From the NCBI GenBank assembly GCA_002345145.1, contig DDVC01000131.1:1-46827 (forward strand): a stretch of 46,827 bases of DNA. Reading direction: 5' to 3'. The notes under the pieces were generated by a model. The model worked only from the letters and a program-made list of their open reading frames with translations. It did no database searches and was not told where the DNA came from. Every line of letters starts with the position of its first letter. Position 1 is the first letter of the stretch. Below, piece after piece: positions 10,901-19,863 of this stretch. The stretch is from Bacteroidetes bacterium UBA2322 (GTDB taxonomy: Bacteria; Bacteroidota; Bacteroidia; Chitinophagales; UBA2359). Both the position numbers and the translations under genes were made by a program.

Positions 10901-11397
10901 GGCCAAAGGTTAAAGACTGGGCAGCATGGGCAGTAACCATTGGCCTGAGCAAAATTACCCTGGTGGGTATTCCGCTATTGGTGCTAAACTACCTGATGGA
11001 CGGCGCTAAAAAAGCCGCCGCCTTAGACAAAGTAACCGATGATATGAAACCCGGCTCCGAACTGCTCCTATCGCTTGCACAAAGCGCCGACCCCAATGTG
11101 CCTTATACCGTTATTGCCGGCAATACCACCATTATGCTCAAAAATTTGCCCGATGCCACCGGTAAACTGCAAAAAATACTGCATAACTTAGGCATAGATC
11201 ATGCGCATTACCAAGTACTTACCCAATTGCTGTTTAGAGAGGAAAATGATATTGCCTGCTCTAAAACCAGTATGAGCCATGTGCCCACCCCCAGAACCCC
11301 CCTGCCACAAATGATTATTGCCGCCTGCGACCACATGAGCTACTTTACCACGCCCGAAGGCAAGCAAAAACTGATGCATACGCTGAGGGGGTTGTAG
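7918..11397 (+). CDS. Caspase-like (C14) protease fused to a C-terminal alpha/beta-hydrolase (lipase-like)
   Basis: This 1159-residue protein has a metacaspase-type p20 domain at about residues 5-290. Its catalytic dyad is visible: His84 in HYAGHG and Cys148 in DCCHSG, preceded by ALLIGVNSY. A middle region of about 550 residues has no motif I recognise. The last ~290 residues form an alpha/beta-hydrolase of the PGAP1/lipase type: VVITHGITGE, nucleophile elbow AHSMGG (Ser961), MLGTPNNGS, and a late DHMSYF (His1139). No signal peptide is seen, so it is probably cytoplasmic. Both active sites look intact. The fusion suggests coupled proteolysis and ester hydrolysis, perhaps in cell death or defence, but the role is unknown. 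It stands alone between a lipoprotein gene and an oxidase gene. Confidence 0.82.
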   Translation: MSAKNVFALLIGVNSYPGRAALNGCVADSVDMENYLRDTVAANNLQMLMLRDADATKDNITRGFMEFLTQATQNDVALIHYAGHGSREAAHPSFWHATPDRMNEVLVPVDGISANFEMQNPLADKELKWLIAQVAKKNPHIAVLLDCCHSGDGTRLAASFKSRFTAANQTQTREFDNYVFKNDAALAAAFEQTGQLDIKSGKHILLAACRSNQTAKELLVNGKQRGIFTHSITDALRLNSGKLTYRELIRLTSVKVVSAVQEQVPQLEPVLDSTQANMLFLGGTAARRTYYIVTKNAATGVWEMDAGSINGIVTSPYEPTTMAIYDQTANLDADTALPLTEAAVTKLDTNRSVLQPDNNNLLTANTYKAVPANMPLQRLKVRLEPETGNPRLFAGLAILRAAIATSGSGGKPSVFVEEVDECVAPDYRVVAYIHNGEYKFKVCNPFDDRPLIEQTTGFHEQAARSLVRKLEHIAQWERIRQLQNPASRINQGQVEIVILKTDRNPQTGEWSEYAAAELNNGILDIRYYEYEEEVEDESGRMVKQTFSSPELLVRINNHSANNYFASLYYLGSDFSCTNQLLQKYQLKAQQQDLPTLDGQAISPIVPPELVNLGVSEDKSTLKLLISTDDFNAEVYNLPSLGYARNMRTTLRPSQRQPVVKDWQTVSVVINVIRSFDHEGRKILQNNGVQINFPNGFNATVGISSDKQHENTRTLHRSALPLIPDELLQDLQVSEPVSLIATRGSAPNLNVLELNNIQNPDAVTPQTPITLELPITLKNNETILPLATDGEFYYPLGFATNSANGTSVVLERLVVEEPSKTERATRGLLNTAKIVFHKLIGQKVGFGYEYPYLSVVAVDEKGNLTYEPNKLQVAEKVKTANKIVVITHGITGETRAFLQPDRKKPASDLFLDLQQHYDLVLAFDYDSYSTGIRQTALDFKNRLAEVGLTAQHGKTVHLVAHSMGGLVSRWMIEKEGGNNIIQHLVMLGTPNNGSPWPKVKDWAAWAVTIGLSKITLVGIPLLVLNYLMDGAKKAAALDKVTDDMKPGSELLLSLAQSADPNVPYTVIAGNTTIMLKNLPDATGKLQKILHNLGIDHAHYQVLTQLLFREENDIACSKTSMSHVPTPRTPLPQMIIAACDHMSYFTTPEGKQKLMHTLRGL

Positions 11398-11501
11398 TTG
11401 TTAGTGAGTAGTGGGTAGTTTTGGCATATGATAGATAGTATATGGTAGTTGGTACTAACCACTCGTAATTCGTAATTCATAAGTAGTTGCGCCTCTTTTG
11501 C

Positions 11502-11526
11502 TTTGCGCCTTTGCGTGAAACAAAAT
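11502..11526 (+). repeat. 25-base intergenic repeat, copy 1
   Basis: A 25-base stretch containing GCGCCTTTGCGTGAAACA is identical to positions 19785-19809. Both copies follow a gene and sit next to GGTAGT-rich low-complexity sequence. This looks like a dispersed noncoding element. Confidence 0.7.
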
Positions 11527-11555
11527 TGGGCTGGTAATCAGCGCTAATAACTAAC

Positions 11556-12167
11556 CTACCAATGGTTTACCACAAAAAACAATAGCAGGTACAACCATAC
11601 AGCATCAACAAAATGCCAGTATAAGGCAGTTAGTTCTATTTTTTGGCGATGTGCTGATTCCATAAAGTAAAAAACCGATAGCGTAGAAGAATGCAGGTTT
11701 TTTCTAACATCGGCATATAGCCACATTAAAACCCCCAAACCTGCCACCACGTGCAGTACGTGCAAGCCGGTAAGGAGATAAAGGTACGAGCCATCGGGTT
11801 TGCCGCCAAGGTAAATACCTTTGTGGTACAAATCGTACCAGCCCAGCATCTGAGCCCCAATAAACAACACCGATAATGTTAAGGTAAAACCCAGCATTTG
11901 CAGCAAATATGCCCCCTTGCCCACCTTATACGCCGCCAAAGCCTGCTGAATAGTATAACTGCTTGCCGCTAATGCCAGCGTGCTCACCCAAAATGCCTTG
12001 GGAAAAGCAAACTGCACCCACCGCCAGTTGCTTTTGGTAAATAGGTAAGCAACCGTAAGCGCTATAAATAAAGCCGATAAACCACCCAACAAAGCATACA
12101 GCATTATTTTTTGTGCCGATACCTTAAACAAGGGCGCTTCTTTACCTCCCGATGCAGATTTATTCAT
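11556..12167 (-). CDS. Haem-copper oxidase subunit III (cytochrome c oxidase subunit III)
   Basis: The 203-residue membrane protein has about five transmembrane segments, the short form of the subunit III family. Diagnostic motifs are TGLHVLHVVAG in the middle and ALYWHFVDAVWLYLLLFF at the C-terminus. It would be a structural partner of an aa3- or ba3-type terminal oxidase in the inner membrane, but subunits I and II are not nearby. ATG at 12167 was chosen because the frame further upstream starts only with TTG. The gene is flanked by noncoding sequence on both sides, so it appears to be a stand-alone copy. Confidence 0.85.
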   Translation of the reverse strand: MNKSASGGKEAPLFKVSAQKIMLYALLGGLSALFIALTVAYLFTKSNWRWVQFAFPKAFWVSTLALAASSYTIQQALAAYKVGKGAYLLQMLGFTLTLSVLFIGAQMLGWYDLYHKGIYLGGKPDGSYLYLLTGLHVLHVVAGLGVLMWLYADVRKNLHSSTLSVFYFMESAHRQKIELTALYWHFVDAVWLYLLLFFVVNHW

Positions 12168-12179
12168 TTGTAAAAGCAA

Positions 12180-12748
12180 TTAACGGTAAACAACCTAAAC
12201 AGCCTTGTTACAACAAACTAATACCGGTTTTGCTCACAAAAAAACGGGTAAAATGTAATAACTTAACATGGGGTTGGAGTTAAAATGAACGCCCGATAGG
12301 GGTAAAGCCTGTGTTTGGCTTAGAGGCACTTGATAATAAAACCGGCAACAGATTACGGTGCGCTGCACCTGATAATAAACAAGGTACTCATCTGTGCTAC
12401 CAAGATTACGGGGCGCTGCCCCTTTCCCTTGTATGTTACCTACCAACACCCATAAATTGGCGCACTTGTTTTGAAAAGGTGCAGCCCATCAAAATATAGG
12501 TAGTAAGCACGTTAAATGACCCATTAACAAGGCGCTGCGCACCGAAATATATCACCCCACCTGTCTGAAATCCTTTTGAGGTAAGCCTTTGCGCAAGCTC
12601 ACAACGCCAACCTCGCGTGTAGTTAGTATTTGGTAGTGGGTAGTCAGTAATTGTAATTCGCAATTTTTCACTTTTCGCATTTACAAAAAAAGGGTTCACC
12701 GGTTTTGTTATGGTGAACCCTTTTTTGAGTTTTTTACGTTGATTTACT
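12180..12748. other. Noncoding interval, probably dispersed-repeat derived
   Basis: No convincing gene is present in these 570 bases. Short overlapping frames exist on both strands but none resembles a protein family. The sequence contains three variants of a GGCGCTGC-type motif (about 12358, 12412 and 12532) and GGTAGTGGGTAGT low-complexity stretches near 12640, the appearance of a degraded dispersed element. A strong hairpin closes it at the right end. Confidence 0.5.
12684..12726 (-). terminator. Strong intrinsic terminator
   Basis: A perfect inverted repeat (AAAAAAGGGTTCACC pairing with its complement across an 11-base loop) is flanked by A and T tracts, so it could act in both directions. 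It lies 23 bases past the stop of the OmpA-family gene and most likely ends that transcript. Confidence 0.85.
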
Positions 12749-14806
12749 TTATTTTTTCTGCCACAATTTAGCCCACCAGTTGGTTGGTTGTTCGGGCATT
12801 TGTTCGTTTTCGTTGTAAACAACCACTTTTGTTTTATTGGTAGCTATGCGTTCTTTAACAAGGTCTTTGTACTGCTCTACCTCGTTCATGGTTTTGTACG
12901 GACCCAGCACAATCATCATGCCTTTGGGTGTGTACTCTACATGTAAGGGAGTACCCAAATTGGCAAAACGGTGATAGGTGTTGTTGTCCACATGTTTAAA
13001 CGGTCCTATAAAAATCTGATAGGCGGCATCGGAGTCTTTATCTTCTAAAAAGTTATTTTTGGGTGGCTGATAGCGTTCAAGTGCGCTGGCGCTAACACTG
13101 TTTACCTGCGCTCTTTGTATGCCCCTTGTTTCTAAGTATGCCTTGCTTCGGTAAGCCTCCTGCATGTTATCAAACGGACCAAGCACCACAAATTTACCCT
13201 TTGGAGAATCTTCATAAGTGGGCGTATTGTCTATTTGTCTGCACTCATAAAAAACCCGATTATCAATGCGTTCAAAAGGACCAACGGTTAGTTTGTAGAG
13301 TAATTTGCCGTTTACATCGGCGCTTTGCCTATCAATGGTACGGGCTATGGGTTCGTCATTGGTGGCGTTATCGGCAAATGCTACGTTGTTATAGTTGGCA
13401 TTACCCCAGTTTACGGTAAACACACTTTCGGCGGTGGCTTTTACCTCTACACGGTTGTTTTGGTCGTGCATTTCATCGTTGCAGTTCATACCATTGCGGC
13501 AGTAATTCAGCAATTGAGTTTCGCCGTAACCCATAGCGGTAATGCGGTTGGCGGCTATGTTTTTACTGAGCAGGTAGGTTTGAATGGCATTGGCTCTTTT
13601 GGCGCTTAGCTGCAAGTTAGCTTCGTCATCGCCCCTTGAGTCGGTATGAACGCCTATGGAAACACTGAGCTTAGGGTTTTGCTCCATATAAAATGCCAGT
13701 TTATCTAACTCGCGCGATGTTTCTGCCACTAAGTGCCATTTTCCGGTAGGGAAAAACAATTTATTCATGCCAATAATACCGTTTAACAGGGCTTCTTTAC
13801 CCGACATGGTAGCAGAAGTAGCAGTGGGTAGGCTTACTTCCCTACTTACAGGCATATCGGCATGGGCAAACAAAACTGTTTCGATGCGGGTAATGGTTAC
13901 GGTAAAACTAAACAAACCTGTTTTGCCGTTTCGGTTAGAGGTTAGGTAGCCTGCTCCGTTGCCCTTGTCGTCTGATTGAATAATAAAGCCAAAATCATCT
14001 TTGGCGGAGTTAGCCGGTGCGGGCAATTTTTGGGGTATATCCCATTCACCGGCTGTTTTGCGGGTGTAAAATATATCTAAGCCATCTATGCCGTTGTCAA
14101 ATCCGGCAGAGGCAAAATAAAGCGTACCATCAGCAGCCATAAAAGGATAGCTCTCGTTGTAAATGCTGTTTACGCGGCTGCCCAAGTTTTCGGGGCGAGT
14201 CCATGAATTACCTACTTTGTAACAGAGGTAAATATCGGCACCCCCTACCCCACCCTGCAAATCGGCAACAAAGAACAACATATTACCATCGGCAGAAAGT
14301 GAGGCTTGCATGATGTCGTACTGCTTAAAATTGTGAACAAATGGCTCGCTTTCGCCCCACGCTGTTCCGTTTATGTTGGCAAAATATAACCCCCAAGTTG
14401 CGGATTCATTTTTTTCTGATTTGTCTTTGTTTCGGGTATAGATAATTTGATTGCCCGATGGGGTAAAACAAGCTCCGGCAGTTTCAAACCCTGCTGCGTC
14501 TTTACCTTTTAATTTAACCGGCTTTTTAAAAGCATTGCCCTCTAATAATTGGGTGTAATAAAGGTTTGCGCTGTTACCTACCGGTAAAATTCCGTTCTGA
14601 AAGGCATCGGTTTTAGCGCTGCTGTAAACAATGCCGTTTTGGTAAAAAGTTGGTGCAAATTGTACGGCATCGGTATTGAGCGCAAGGGGTTGTACTGCAA
14701 AACTAAATTGCAGCGTGTTTTCAAATTCCGGACTGGGCTGCTGAAAGGTTAAACTGAGTAACCCTATGCTGATGGTGGTTATGGCAAGTATTAGGTATTT
14801 TTTCAT
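12749..14806 (-). CDS. OmpA-family protein with PD40 propeller and C-terminal SPOR-like repeats
   Basis: The 685-residue protein begins with an N-terminal hydrophobic signal (MKKYLILAITTISIGLLSL). Residues about 45-310 contain PD40/WD40-like propeller blades (ASLSADGNMLFFVAD, YPFMAADGTLYFAS, GADIYLCYK). An OmpA-like peptidoglycan-binding domain follows at about 360-475 (HTDSRGDDEANLQLSAKRA, AMGYGE, NNRVEVK). The last ~170 residues hold two or three SPOR-like segments (KGKFVVLGPFDNMQEAYR, YQIFIGPF, GMMIVLGPYKTMNE). It is probably anchored in the outer membrane or periplasm and binds the cell wall. Proteins of the PD40-OmpA type are common in Bacteroidota and some relate to gliding/T9SS components such as SprE/PorE, but the equivalence is not shown here. 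Confidence 0.8.
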   Translation of the reverse strand: MKKYLILAITTISIGLLSLTFQQPSPEFENTLQFSFAVQPLALNTDAVQFAPTFYQNGIVYSSAKTDAFQNGILPVGNSANLYYTQLLEGNAFKKPVKLKGKDAAGFETAGACFTPSGNQIIYTRNKDKSEKNESATWGLYFANINGTAWGESEPFVHNFKQYDIMQASLSADGNMLFFVADLQGGVGGADIYLCYKVGNSWTRPENLGSRVNSIYNESYPFMAADGTLYFASAGFDNGIDGLDIFYTRKTAGEWDIPQKLPAPANSAKDDFGFIIQSDDKGNGAGYLTSNRNGKTGLFSFTVTITRIETVLFAHADMPVSREVSLPTATSATMSGKEALLNGIIGMNKLFFPTGKWHLVAETSRELDKLAFYMEQNPKLSVSIGVHTDSRGDDEANLQLSAKRANAIQTYLLSKNIAANRITAMGYGETQLLNYCRNGMNCNDEMHDQNNRVEVKATAESVFTVNWGNANYNNVAFADNATNDEPIARTIDRQSADVNGKLLYKLTVGPFERIDNRVFYECRQIDNTPTYEDSPKGKFVVLGPFDNMQEAYRSKAYLETRGIQRAQVNSVSASALERYQPPKNNFLEDKDSDAAYQIFIGPFKHVDNNTYHRFANLGTPLHVEYTPKGMMIVLGPYKTMNEVEQYKDLVKERIATNKTKVVVYNENEQMPEQPTNWWAKLWQKK

Positions 14807-15182
14807 GGCTTTTGTATTTTAAACACTAAGGTACGGCATTATTTTGTATAAACAGTTTGTTTGGGAATGTTTAACACTATTTTCACAGAAAAATTTATGC
14901 CAATTATGCTTCTATGTGCAAGAGTTGCTGTTTTTTTACTTTTTTAAGACCGTTTTTTTAAGGCAACCGAGTAAAACAGGGTTGCGCTATACCTTACTAA
15001 GTAAGGATTACCTCACATTAAAACGCATTGGTCGTTTTGTTATTGCGCAAGTACGCCCACAGTGGAAAAAGAGGAATAAGCCCGAAAACTTGACTAAACC
15101 GGTAAAGTAAACTATACAGGCTTTGTACAACGGGGGTAAAAAAGATTGCCCGATGCCGAAAAAAGTAATGATGAAGCAGGTG
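14807..15182. other. Intergenic region without a recognisable gene
   Basis: The region is AT-rich and holds the upstream sequence of the OmpA-family gene, including a TACCTTAG near-match to the -7 consensus about 20-30 bases before its ATG on the minus strand. A small palindrome CCTTACTAAGTAAGG lies at 14992-15006. No protein-like frame was found. Confidence 0.5.
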
Positions 15183-15204
15183 AAAAACTCCTGTGTTAAA
15201 GGAG
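15183..15204 (-). terminator. tRNA terminator hairpin
   Basis: On the minus strand a CTCCT/AGGAG stem is followed by a run of five T, 11 bases past the tRNA-Arg 3' end. The stem is short, which is usual for this kind of site. Confidence 0.55.
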
Positions 15205-15214
15205 AAAAAGAAGC

Positions 15215-15287
<73 letters not shown>

Positions 15288-15415
15288 TGCTTTTTAAAAA
15301 TCGGGCGCAAAAATAGGACTTTTCGCAGTTTTAAATGCTATTGGCAGTTAAAAAGTTCAAATTCATTCAAAAAAACGCAATTCGGCTACCCCAAAATGAG
15401 CCGCTCGGCTTGCGG

Positions 15416-17314
15416 TTACCGTGTTTTTGCAAATCGGGCGGTAAATACGGCGGCATCAGTAGTTAGCTGAATGATATACATGCCATCGGGCAAAAAATGG
15501 GTAGGTATTCCATTAAACCGGGTATCCGATTGGTTTTGAGGTTCAATAGCTTGTGTATAAACTTGTTTGCCCGATGTTTCCCAAATAACCACTTTTGAGC
15601 CGCCTTGCAAATTTGGCGGAAGGGTGAGAAAGAGCATTTCGCCTGCCGGATTGGGGTAAACTTGTAAATTGTGTATGGGTGTTGTGGGTATGCCTACGCC
15701 GCCCTGCACAGTTATGCGTACTGAATCGATAGACTGACAGCCGTTATACTGAAGCACAAAATAGTAGGTGGTGCCGGTGGCAGGGCTGGCTACGGGCTGA
15801 AAAGCGGTAAAATTGGAGAGCCCCTCTGACGGATACCAATACCAAGTGGCATTAGTTATATCGGCAGAGGGTGTTAGTTGAACACTCTCGCCGGCATTTA
15901 TGGTTTGGTCTGCACCGGCATCTACTGTTCGCTCAGGGTATAAGGTGTATTGCACAATGGGTATGGAGTAGTTGCAAGGCAGTTCTAAATAAGCGGTATA
16001 GGTATGGTTGTCTATATTAAACCATGTGGTAAAATCAGAACCATACCCTACGGTATCAGTAGGATTGAGGTTGTTTGACCACCATATATAAGAAGGCAAA
16101 CCAATACCGGCTACACCGGCAGATAGTGTAGTGGTAGCGCCGGGTGTATTGCAAATATCATAATGTGGTAAAGACGGAGTTGGAGCTGTGTTGAAAGATT
16201 TGTTCCATACGCTCAATCCCAATCCGCTTGAGTTATATATAGGCAAAAGCGAAAAAGTTGGCGTTGCTTCATTAGGGTTATTGATTACTACCAAATTAGA
16301 TCCGCCATCAACAGGTATGTATAGTTTACCGTTAGCCCCCATTTCTATAACGCCCAAACCCGAAACGAAACCACCTGTTCCGCTAAATAAAGGGGGTGAA
16401 AATGAAATGAGTGCGCCGTCTGCATAATTGTACTGAAACACATTGGGCGCACCGGTTGTGTACCACAAAGAAATGTACATTTTGCTCCCATCGGGCGAAA
16501 AATCAATGCCATAAGCATCGTTGCTAAATTGGGGTGAGCCTATGGTAATCGGGTTGCAAATTTCGCCGGTAACAGGGTTAAAATTTGCCGTAAACACAAT
16601 TGGCGACCATGCAAAGGCAGCCCCTATTCTACCCATATAAAAATCAAGTTCGCCCCTACCATCATAAGCTCCGGTTTCAAATGGCAGTGTGTAAGCATAC
16701 ACCAATTCGGGAGGTCCTATGCCTGCTTCACTGACACGGAAACGGGTAAACCCAATGCCGCATTGGTAAGCAAGCAACCAATAATTGTTGGTATTTGGTA
16801 TGGGTATCAATTCGAGCCCCTCGCCAAATTGATTGTAACTTATCACATAGTCTTGGCTTACAATTCCGCCCTGTCCTAAATTGAGAGACATATCAACAAT
16901 GGTGTAATACAAATGAGAGCAGGTTTCGGCATTATAAATGACGTAATACCTATTTGGGTTGCCCGGAATGGGAGCTGTTACAACTTCGGTGGCTGATGAG
17001 CTTATAAGCATAGGTGCAGAAGGCATTAGGTTATTGGAGGCATTAAAAATGCCGGCTGAAGTGCAGTAAAAAAGTATGTTACCATTGTTATTTTCGGCGT
17101 GAGCTATACCCTCATAACTACCGGCTACCAAATTGGCAACGGTAGGAGTGGGTGGAGCAAAGTCAACCCTTGAGATCTTAGAAAAGCCATTTACCAACAT
17201 ATAACGCCCTGCATTGTTGACAGAGGGCACTTGTGCGTTTGCCGATGTGAAAAGGCAGCAAGCCCATAATAGGGAAAAACATAATAAGATGGCATAAAAG
17301 CAATAGTGTTTCAT
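15416..17314 (-). CDS. Secreted protein with type IX sorting domain
   Basis: The 632-residue protein has a Sec signal peptide ending ...FTSANAQ. A long beta-rich body lies at about residues 30-450 with propeller-like sequences (YGIDFSPDGSKMYISLW, MGANGKLYIPVDGG). A PKD/Ig-like stretch follows at about 470-535 (DAGADQTINAGESVQLTPS). The C-terminus is a type A T9SS sorting domain of about 80 residues (LQVYPNPAGEMLFL ... VVIWETSGKQVYTQ ... LPDGMYIIQLTT). The protein is therefore predicted to cross the outer membrane by T9SS and be displayed or released. The body resembles Bacteroidota proteins annotated only as T9SS sorting-domain proteins, and no enzymatic motif is seen. It is monocistronic. 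Confidence 0.83.
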   Translation of the reverse strand: MKHYCFYAILLCFSLLWACCLFTSANAQVPSVNNAGRYMLVNGFSKISRVDFAPPTPTVANLVAGSYEGIAHAENNNGNILFYCTSAGIFNASNNLMPSAPMLISSSATEVVTAPIPGNPNRYYVIYNAETCSHLYYTIVDMSLNLGQGGIVSQDYVISYNQFGEGLELIPIPNTNNYWLLAYQCGIGFTRFRVSEAGIGPPELVYAYTLPFETGAYDGRGELDFYMGRIGAAFAWSPIVFTANFNPVTGEICNPITIGSPQFSNDAYGIDFSPDGSKMYISLWYTTGAPNVFQYNYADGALISFSPPLFSGTGGFVSGLGVIEMGANGKLYIPVDGGSNLVVINNPNEATPTFSLLPIYNSSGLGLSVWNKSFNTAPTPSLPHYDICNTPGATTTLSAGVAGIGLPSYIWWSNNLNPTDTVGYGSDFTTWFNIDNHTYTAYLELPCNYSIPIVQYTLYPERTVDAGADQTINAGESVQLTPSADITNATWYWYPSEGLSNFTAFQPVASPATGTTYYFVLQYNGCQSIDSVRITVQGGVGIPTTPIHNLQVYPNPAGEMLFLTLPPNLQGGSKVVIWETSGKQVYTQAIEPQNQSDTRFNGIPTHFLPDGMYIIQLTTDAAVFTARFAKTR

Positions 17315-17648
17315 AAATGGGGATTTTAGCGTAAACGTTATATCATTTCTTAAAGACGTAAGATATGGGTTTAGGGTTGGTTAGAGATATGAAAAGTTGC
17401 TTTATTTTTTCAAATAATTTTTGGTTAAACCATACAGATTGGAACAGATAATATCTTATTACAAAACACAGACGACATAATCATCAAATTGACTACTTTA
17501 ATTGGGTGGGTTATGGCAGTGTTAAACAGAACCAACCGCGTACAACTTAACCCCAAAATGGGGTAATTTTAAGTGTTGCTACGGTGCAAATATGAAGTAG
17601 GTAAAAAAACAGTACCTTTGTGCCGGTAACTGTGTTAAAAATTAGTTT
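17315..17648. other. Divergent intergenic region
   Basis: This holds the promoters for the T9SS cargo gene (minus) and the aldehyde dehydrogenase gene (plus). It is AT-rich. A clear -7 match lies at 17613. No gene is seen. Confidence 0.5.
17613..17620 (+). promoter_or_regulatory. Bacteroidota -7 box candidate (aldehyde dehydrogenase)
   Basis: TACCTTTG fits TAnnTTTG and lies 28 bases before the ATG at 17649. A -33 TTG at ideal spacing is not seen. Confidence 0.45.
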
Positions 17649-19016
17649 ATGCGCTTTGAAACCATCAATCCGGTCAATAATGAATTGGTAAAACGCTTTG
17701 CTGCCCACTCATGGCGACAGGTGCAGGGTATGTTAAAAAAATCGGAAACCGGGTTTGATATAAACCGCACCAGTACCTTAGCCATCAGGAGTAAACGAAT
17801 GAAGGCTTTGGCAGAACTGCTGGAAAATAAAAAACTTTTTTGCGCACAGTTGATTACCCTTGAAATGGGTAAACCAATTAAAGAAGCCATAGCCGAAATA
17901 GAAAAATGTGCCCGTACCTGCCATTATTTTGCCGATAATGCCAAGTTTTTTCTTGCCGATGAGGTAATTACCACTTCTTACAGTTCCAGTATGGTGAGTT
18001 ATATGCCACTTGGCGCTATACTGGCTATTATGCCCTGGAATTTTCCGTTTTGGCAGGTGTTTAGGTTTGCGGTGCCTGCTATTATGGCGGGTAATGTGGT
18101 TATACTGAAACATGCCCCCAATGTGCCCCAATGTGCCTTACTTATTGAAGATTTGTTTAAACAGGCTTCGTTTCCGGAGGGCATTTTGCAAACGTTGTTT
18201 TTAGACCATAACAAAATAAAATGGGTTATTGAAGACCCGCATATCACCGCCGTTACGCTTACCGGCAGCAATGCGGCAGGCTCTAAGGTTGCCGAAATAG
18301 CCGGCAGAAGCATTAAAAAAACCGTGCTGGAACTTGGCGGCAGCGACCCCTTTATTGTGCTGGAAGATGCCAACGTGAAAGAAGCCGCTAAGGTGGCGGT
18401 GGCTTCCCGAATGGTTAATTGCGGACAAAGTTGTATTGCCGCTAAACGCTTTATTGTAATGGAAACCGTTTTTAGCGATTTTGTGCGCGAATATGTGGAT
18501 AATTTACTTCAACTAAATATGGGCGACCCTACCGACATTACCGTAGATATAGGACCCATGGCAAGGCAGGACTTAGCCGATAACTTAGAACGACAGGTGA
18601 AAGAATCAATGAAAATGGGCGCCGAAGCCTTAATTGGCGGCGGTAAACCACATGCTGCCGAAGGCGCATTTTTTAACCCTACCCTTTTGGTAAAAGTAAA
18701 ACCGGGTATGCCGGTTTTTGACCAAGAGGTGTTTGGTCCGGTGGCTTCGGTTATTACCGCTAAAACGGTAAATGATGCTATTGAATTAGCCAACAAAACC
18801 AAATACGGCTTGGGCGCTTCGGTATGGACTACCGATACCGAAAAAGCGCTGCGCCTTGCCCGACAAATTCAGGCAGGAAGTGTGTTTATTAACGAAATGG
18901 TAGTTAGCCACCCCAGTTTACCTTTTGGCGGCATTAAACAATCGGGCTACGGAAGAGAACTTGCCCAAGCCGGTATCAGAGAGTTTACCAACATTAAAAC
19001 TATGGTAGTGCGGTAA
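17649..19016 (+). CDS. NAD(P)-dependent aldehyde dehydrogenase, succinate-semialdehyde dehydrogenase type
   Basis: The 455-residue protein is a complete ALDH-superfamily enzyme. The oxyanion Asn131 lies in PWNFPFWQ, the cofactor loop is TGSNAAG (205-211), the general base Glu228 lies in LELGGSDPF, and the catalytic Cys262 lies in CGQSC. The C-terminal PFGGIKQSGYGRE is conserved. The length and the HAPNVPQCA/LGGSDPF variants point to the short YneI/Sad-like succinate-semialdehyde dehydrogenase group, which oxidises succinic semialdehyde to succinate. Another small aldehyde is possible. The gene is monocistronic with a -7 box 28 bases upstream. Confidence 0.83.
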   Translation: MRFETINPVNNELVKRFAAHSWRQVQGMLKKSETGFDINRTSTLAIRSKRMKALAELLENKKLFCAQLITLEMGKPIKEAIAEIEKCARTCHYFADNAKFFLADEVITTSYSSSMVSYMPLGAILAIMPWNFPFWQVFRFAVPAIMAGNVVILKHAPNVPQCALLIEDLFKQASFPEGILQTLFLDHNKIKWVIEDPHITAVTLTGSNAAGSKVAEIAGRSIKKTVLELGGSDPFIVLEDANVKEAAKVAVASRMVNCGQSCIAAKRFIVMETVFSDFVREYVDNLLQLNMGDPTDITVDIGPMARQDLADNLERQVKESMKMGAEALIGGGKPHAAEGAFFNPTLLVKVKPGMPVFDQEVFGPVASVITAKTVNDAIELANKTKYGLGASVWTTDTEKALRLARQIQAGSVFINEMVVSHPSLPFGGIKQSGYGRELAQAGIREFTNIKTMVVR

Positions 19017-19209
19017 AACTCACCTGCCCTGCAATTGAAATAGGAAAGCAAGTTGCCATAACCCAATATGACACAATCATGAAAGGCTAATTTCAATTGA
19101 CCGGCTTACCCACATGCCCTGCCATACATAAGACAGGAAAATTTACCATTCACCATTCACTATCTATAACGGACAAAATCTGTATCTTGCGCCTTTTATT
19201 ATCCATACC

Positions 19210-19722
19210 ATGAACATATTAGCACAATTCTCTCAAATTAGCACGCTTATTTTAGATGTTGATGGCGTTTTAACCAATAGTCAGGTACTTATAACCGAAC
19301 AGGGGCATTTGCTCAGAAGCATGAGCGTTAGAGATGGTTACGCTATTGCCTGTGCCATAAAAGCCGGCTTACACATAGCCATTATTACCGGCGGAAAATC
19401 GGAAGGAACAACACAAAGACTGAAAAATTTGGGCATTACCGATATTTACACCAATGCCCGATATAAGCCCGATGCCTTTGAGGAATTGACCCTTACCTAC
19501 AACCTAAACAAAGAAAATATCTTATATATGGGCGATGATATACCCGATATTGCCGTTATGCAGCAAGTAGGATTGCCCGCCTGTCCAACTGATGCAACGC
19601 CGGAGGTAAAAGCTATTTGCAAGTACATATCGCCCTACAAAGGAGGCGAAGGCTGTGTGCGCGATGTGATTGAAAAAATTTTGAAACTCAAAAACCAATG
19701 GGGGCATAATTATAGTTGGTAG
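19210..19722 (+). CDS. kdsC: KdsC-like 3-deoxy-D-manno-octulosonate-8-phosphate phosphatase
   Basis: The 170-residue protein is a capless HAD phosphatase of the KdsC family, which dephosphorylates Kdo-8-phosphate in lipopolysaccharide core synthesis. Motif I is LDVDGVLT (nucleophile Asp16, Asp18), motif II is IITGG (57-62) with Lys63, and motif III/IV is MGDDIPD (107-113). The glycine-rich C-terminal tail (YKGGEGCVRDVIE) is typical of KdsC tetramers. The gene is followed by ubiA-like and maf genes on the same strand, a cluster that recurs in Bacteroidota. Confidence 0.87.
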   Translation: MNILAQFSQISTLILDVDGVLTNSQVLITEQGHLLRSMSVRDGYAIACAIKAGLHIAIITGGKSEGTTQRLKNLGITDIYTNARYKPDAFEELTLTYNLNKENILYMGDDIPDIAVMQQVGLPACPTDATPEVKAICKYISPYKGGEGCVRDVIEKILKLKNQWGHNYSW

Positions 19723-19784
19723 TGGTTAGTGGTTAGTTTTTGGTAGATGGTAGATAGTAGTGGGTACTAAGAAAAAACAACTAA

Positions 19785-19809
19785 TTTGCGCCTTTGCGTG
19801 AAACAAAAT
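19785..19809 (+). repeat. 25-base intergenic repeat, copy 2
   Basis: This stretch is identical over 25 bases to positions 11502-11526 and again sits beside GGTAGT/GGTAGATGG low-complexity sequence in a gap between genes. Confidence 0.7.
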
Positions 19810-19863
19810 CGGAACGGTAGTTGTAAATCATAATTCATAACTCTTCACTTTTCACTCATAGCC

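Noticed and set aside
12234..12499. Several short overlapping frames on both strands in the 12.2-12.7 kb gap
   Set aside because: No protein family resemblance, composition of degraded repeat DNA, and frames on both strands in the same place.
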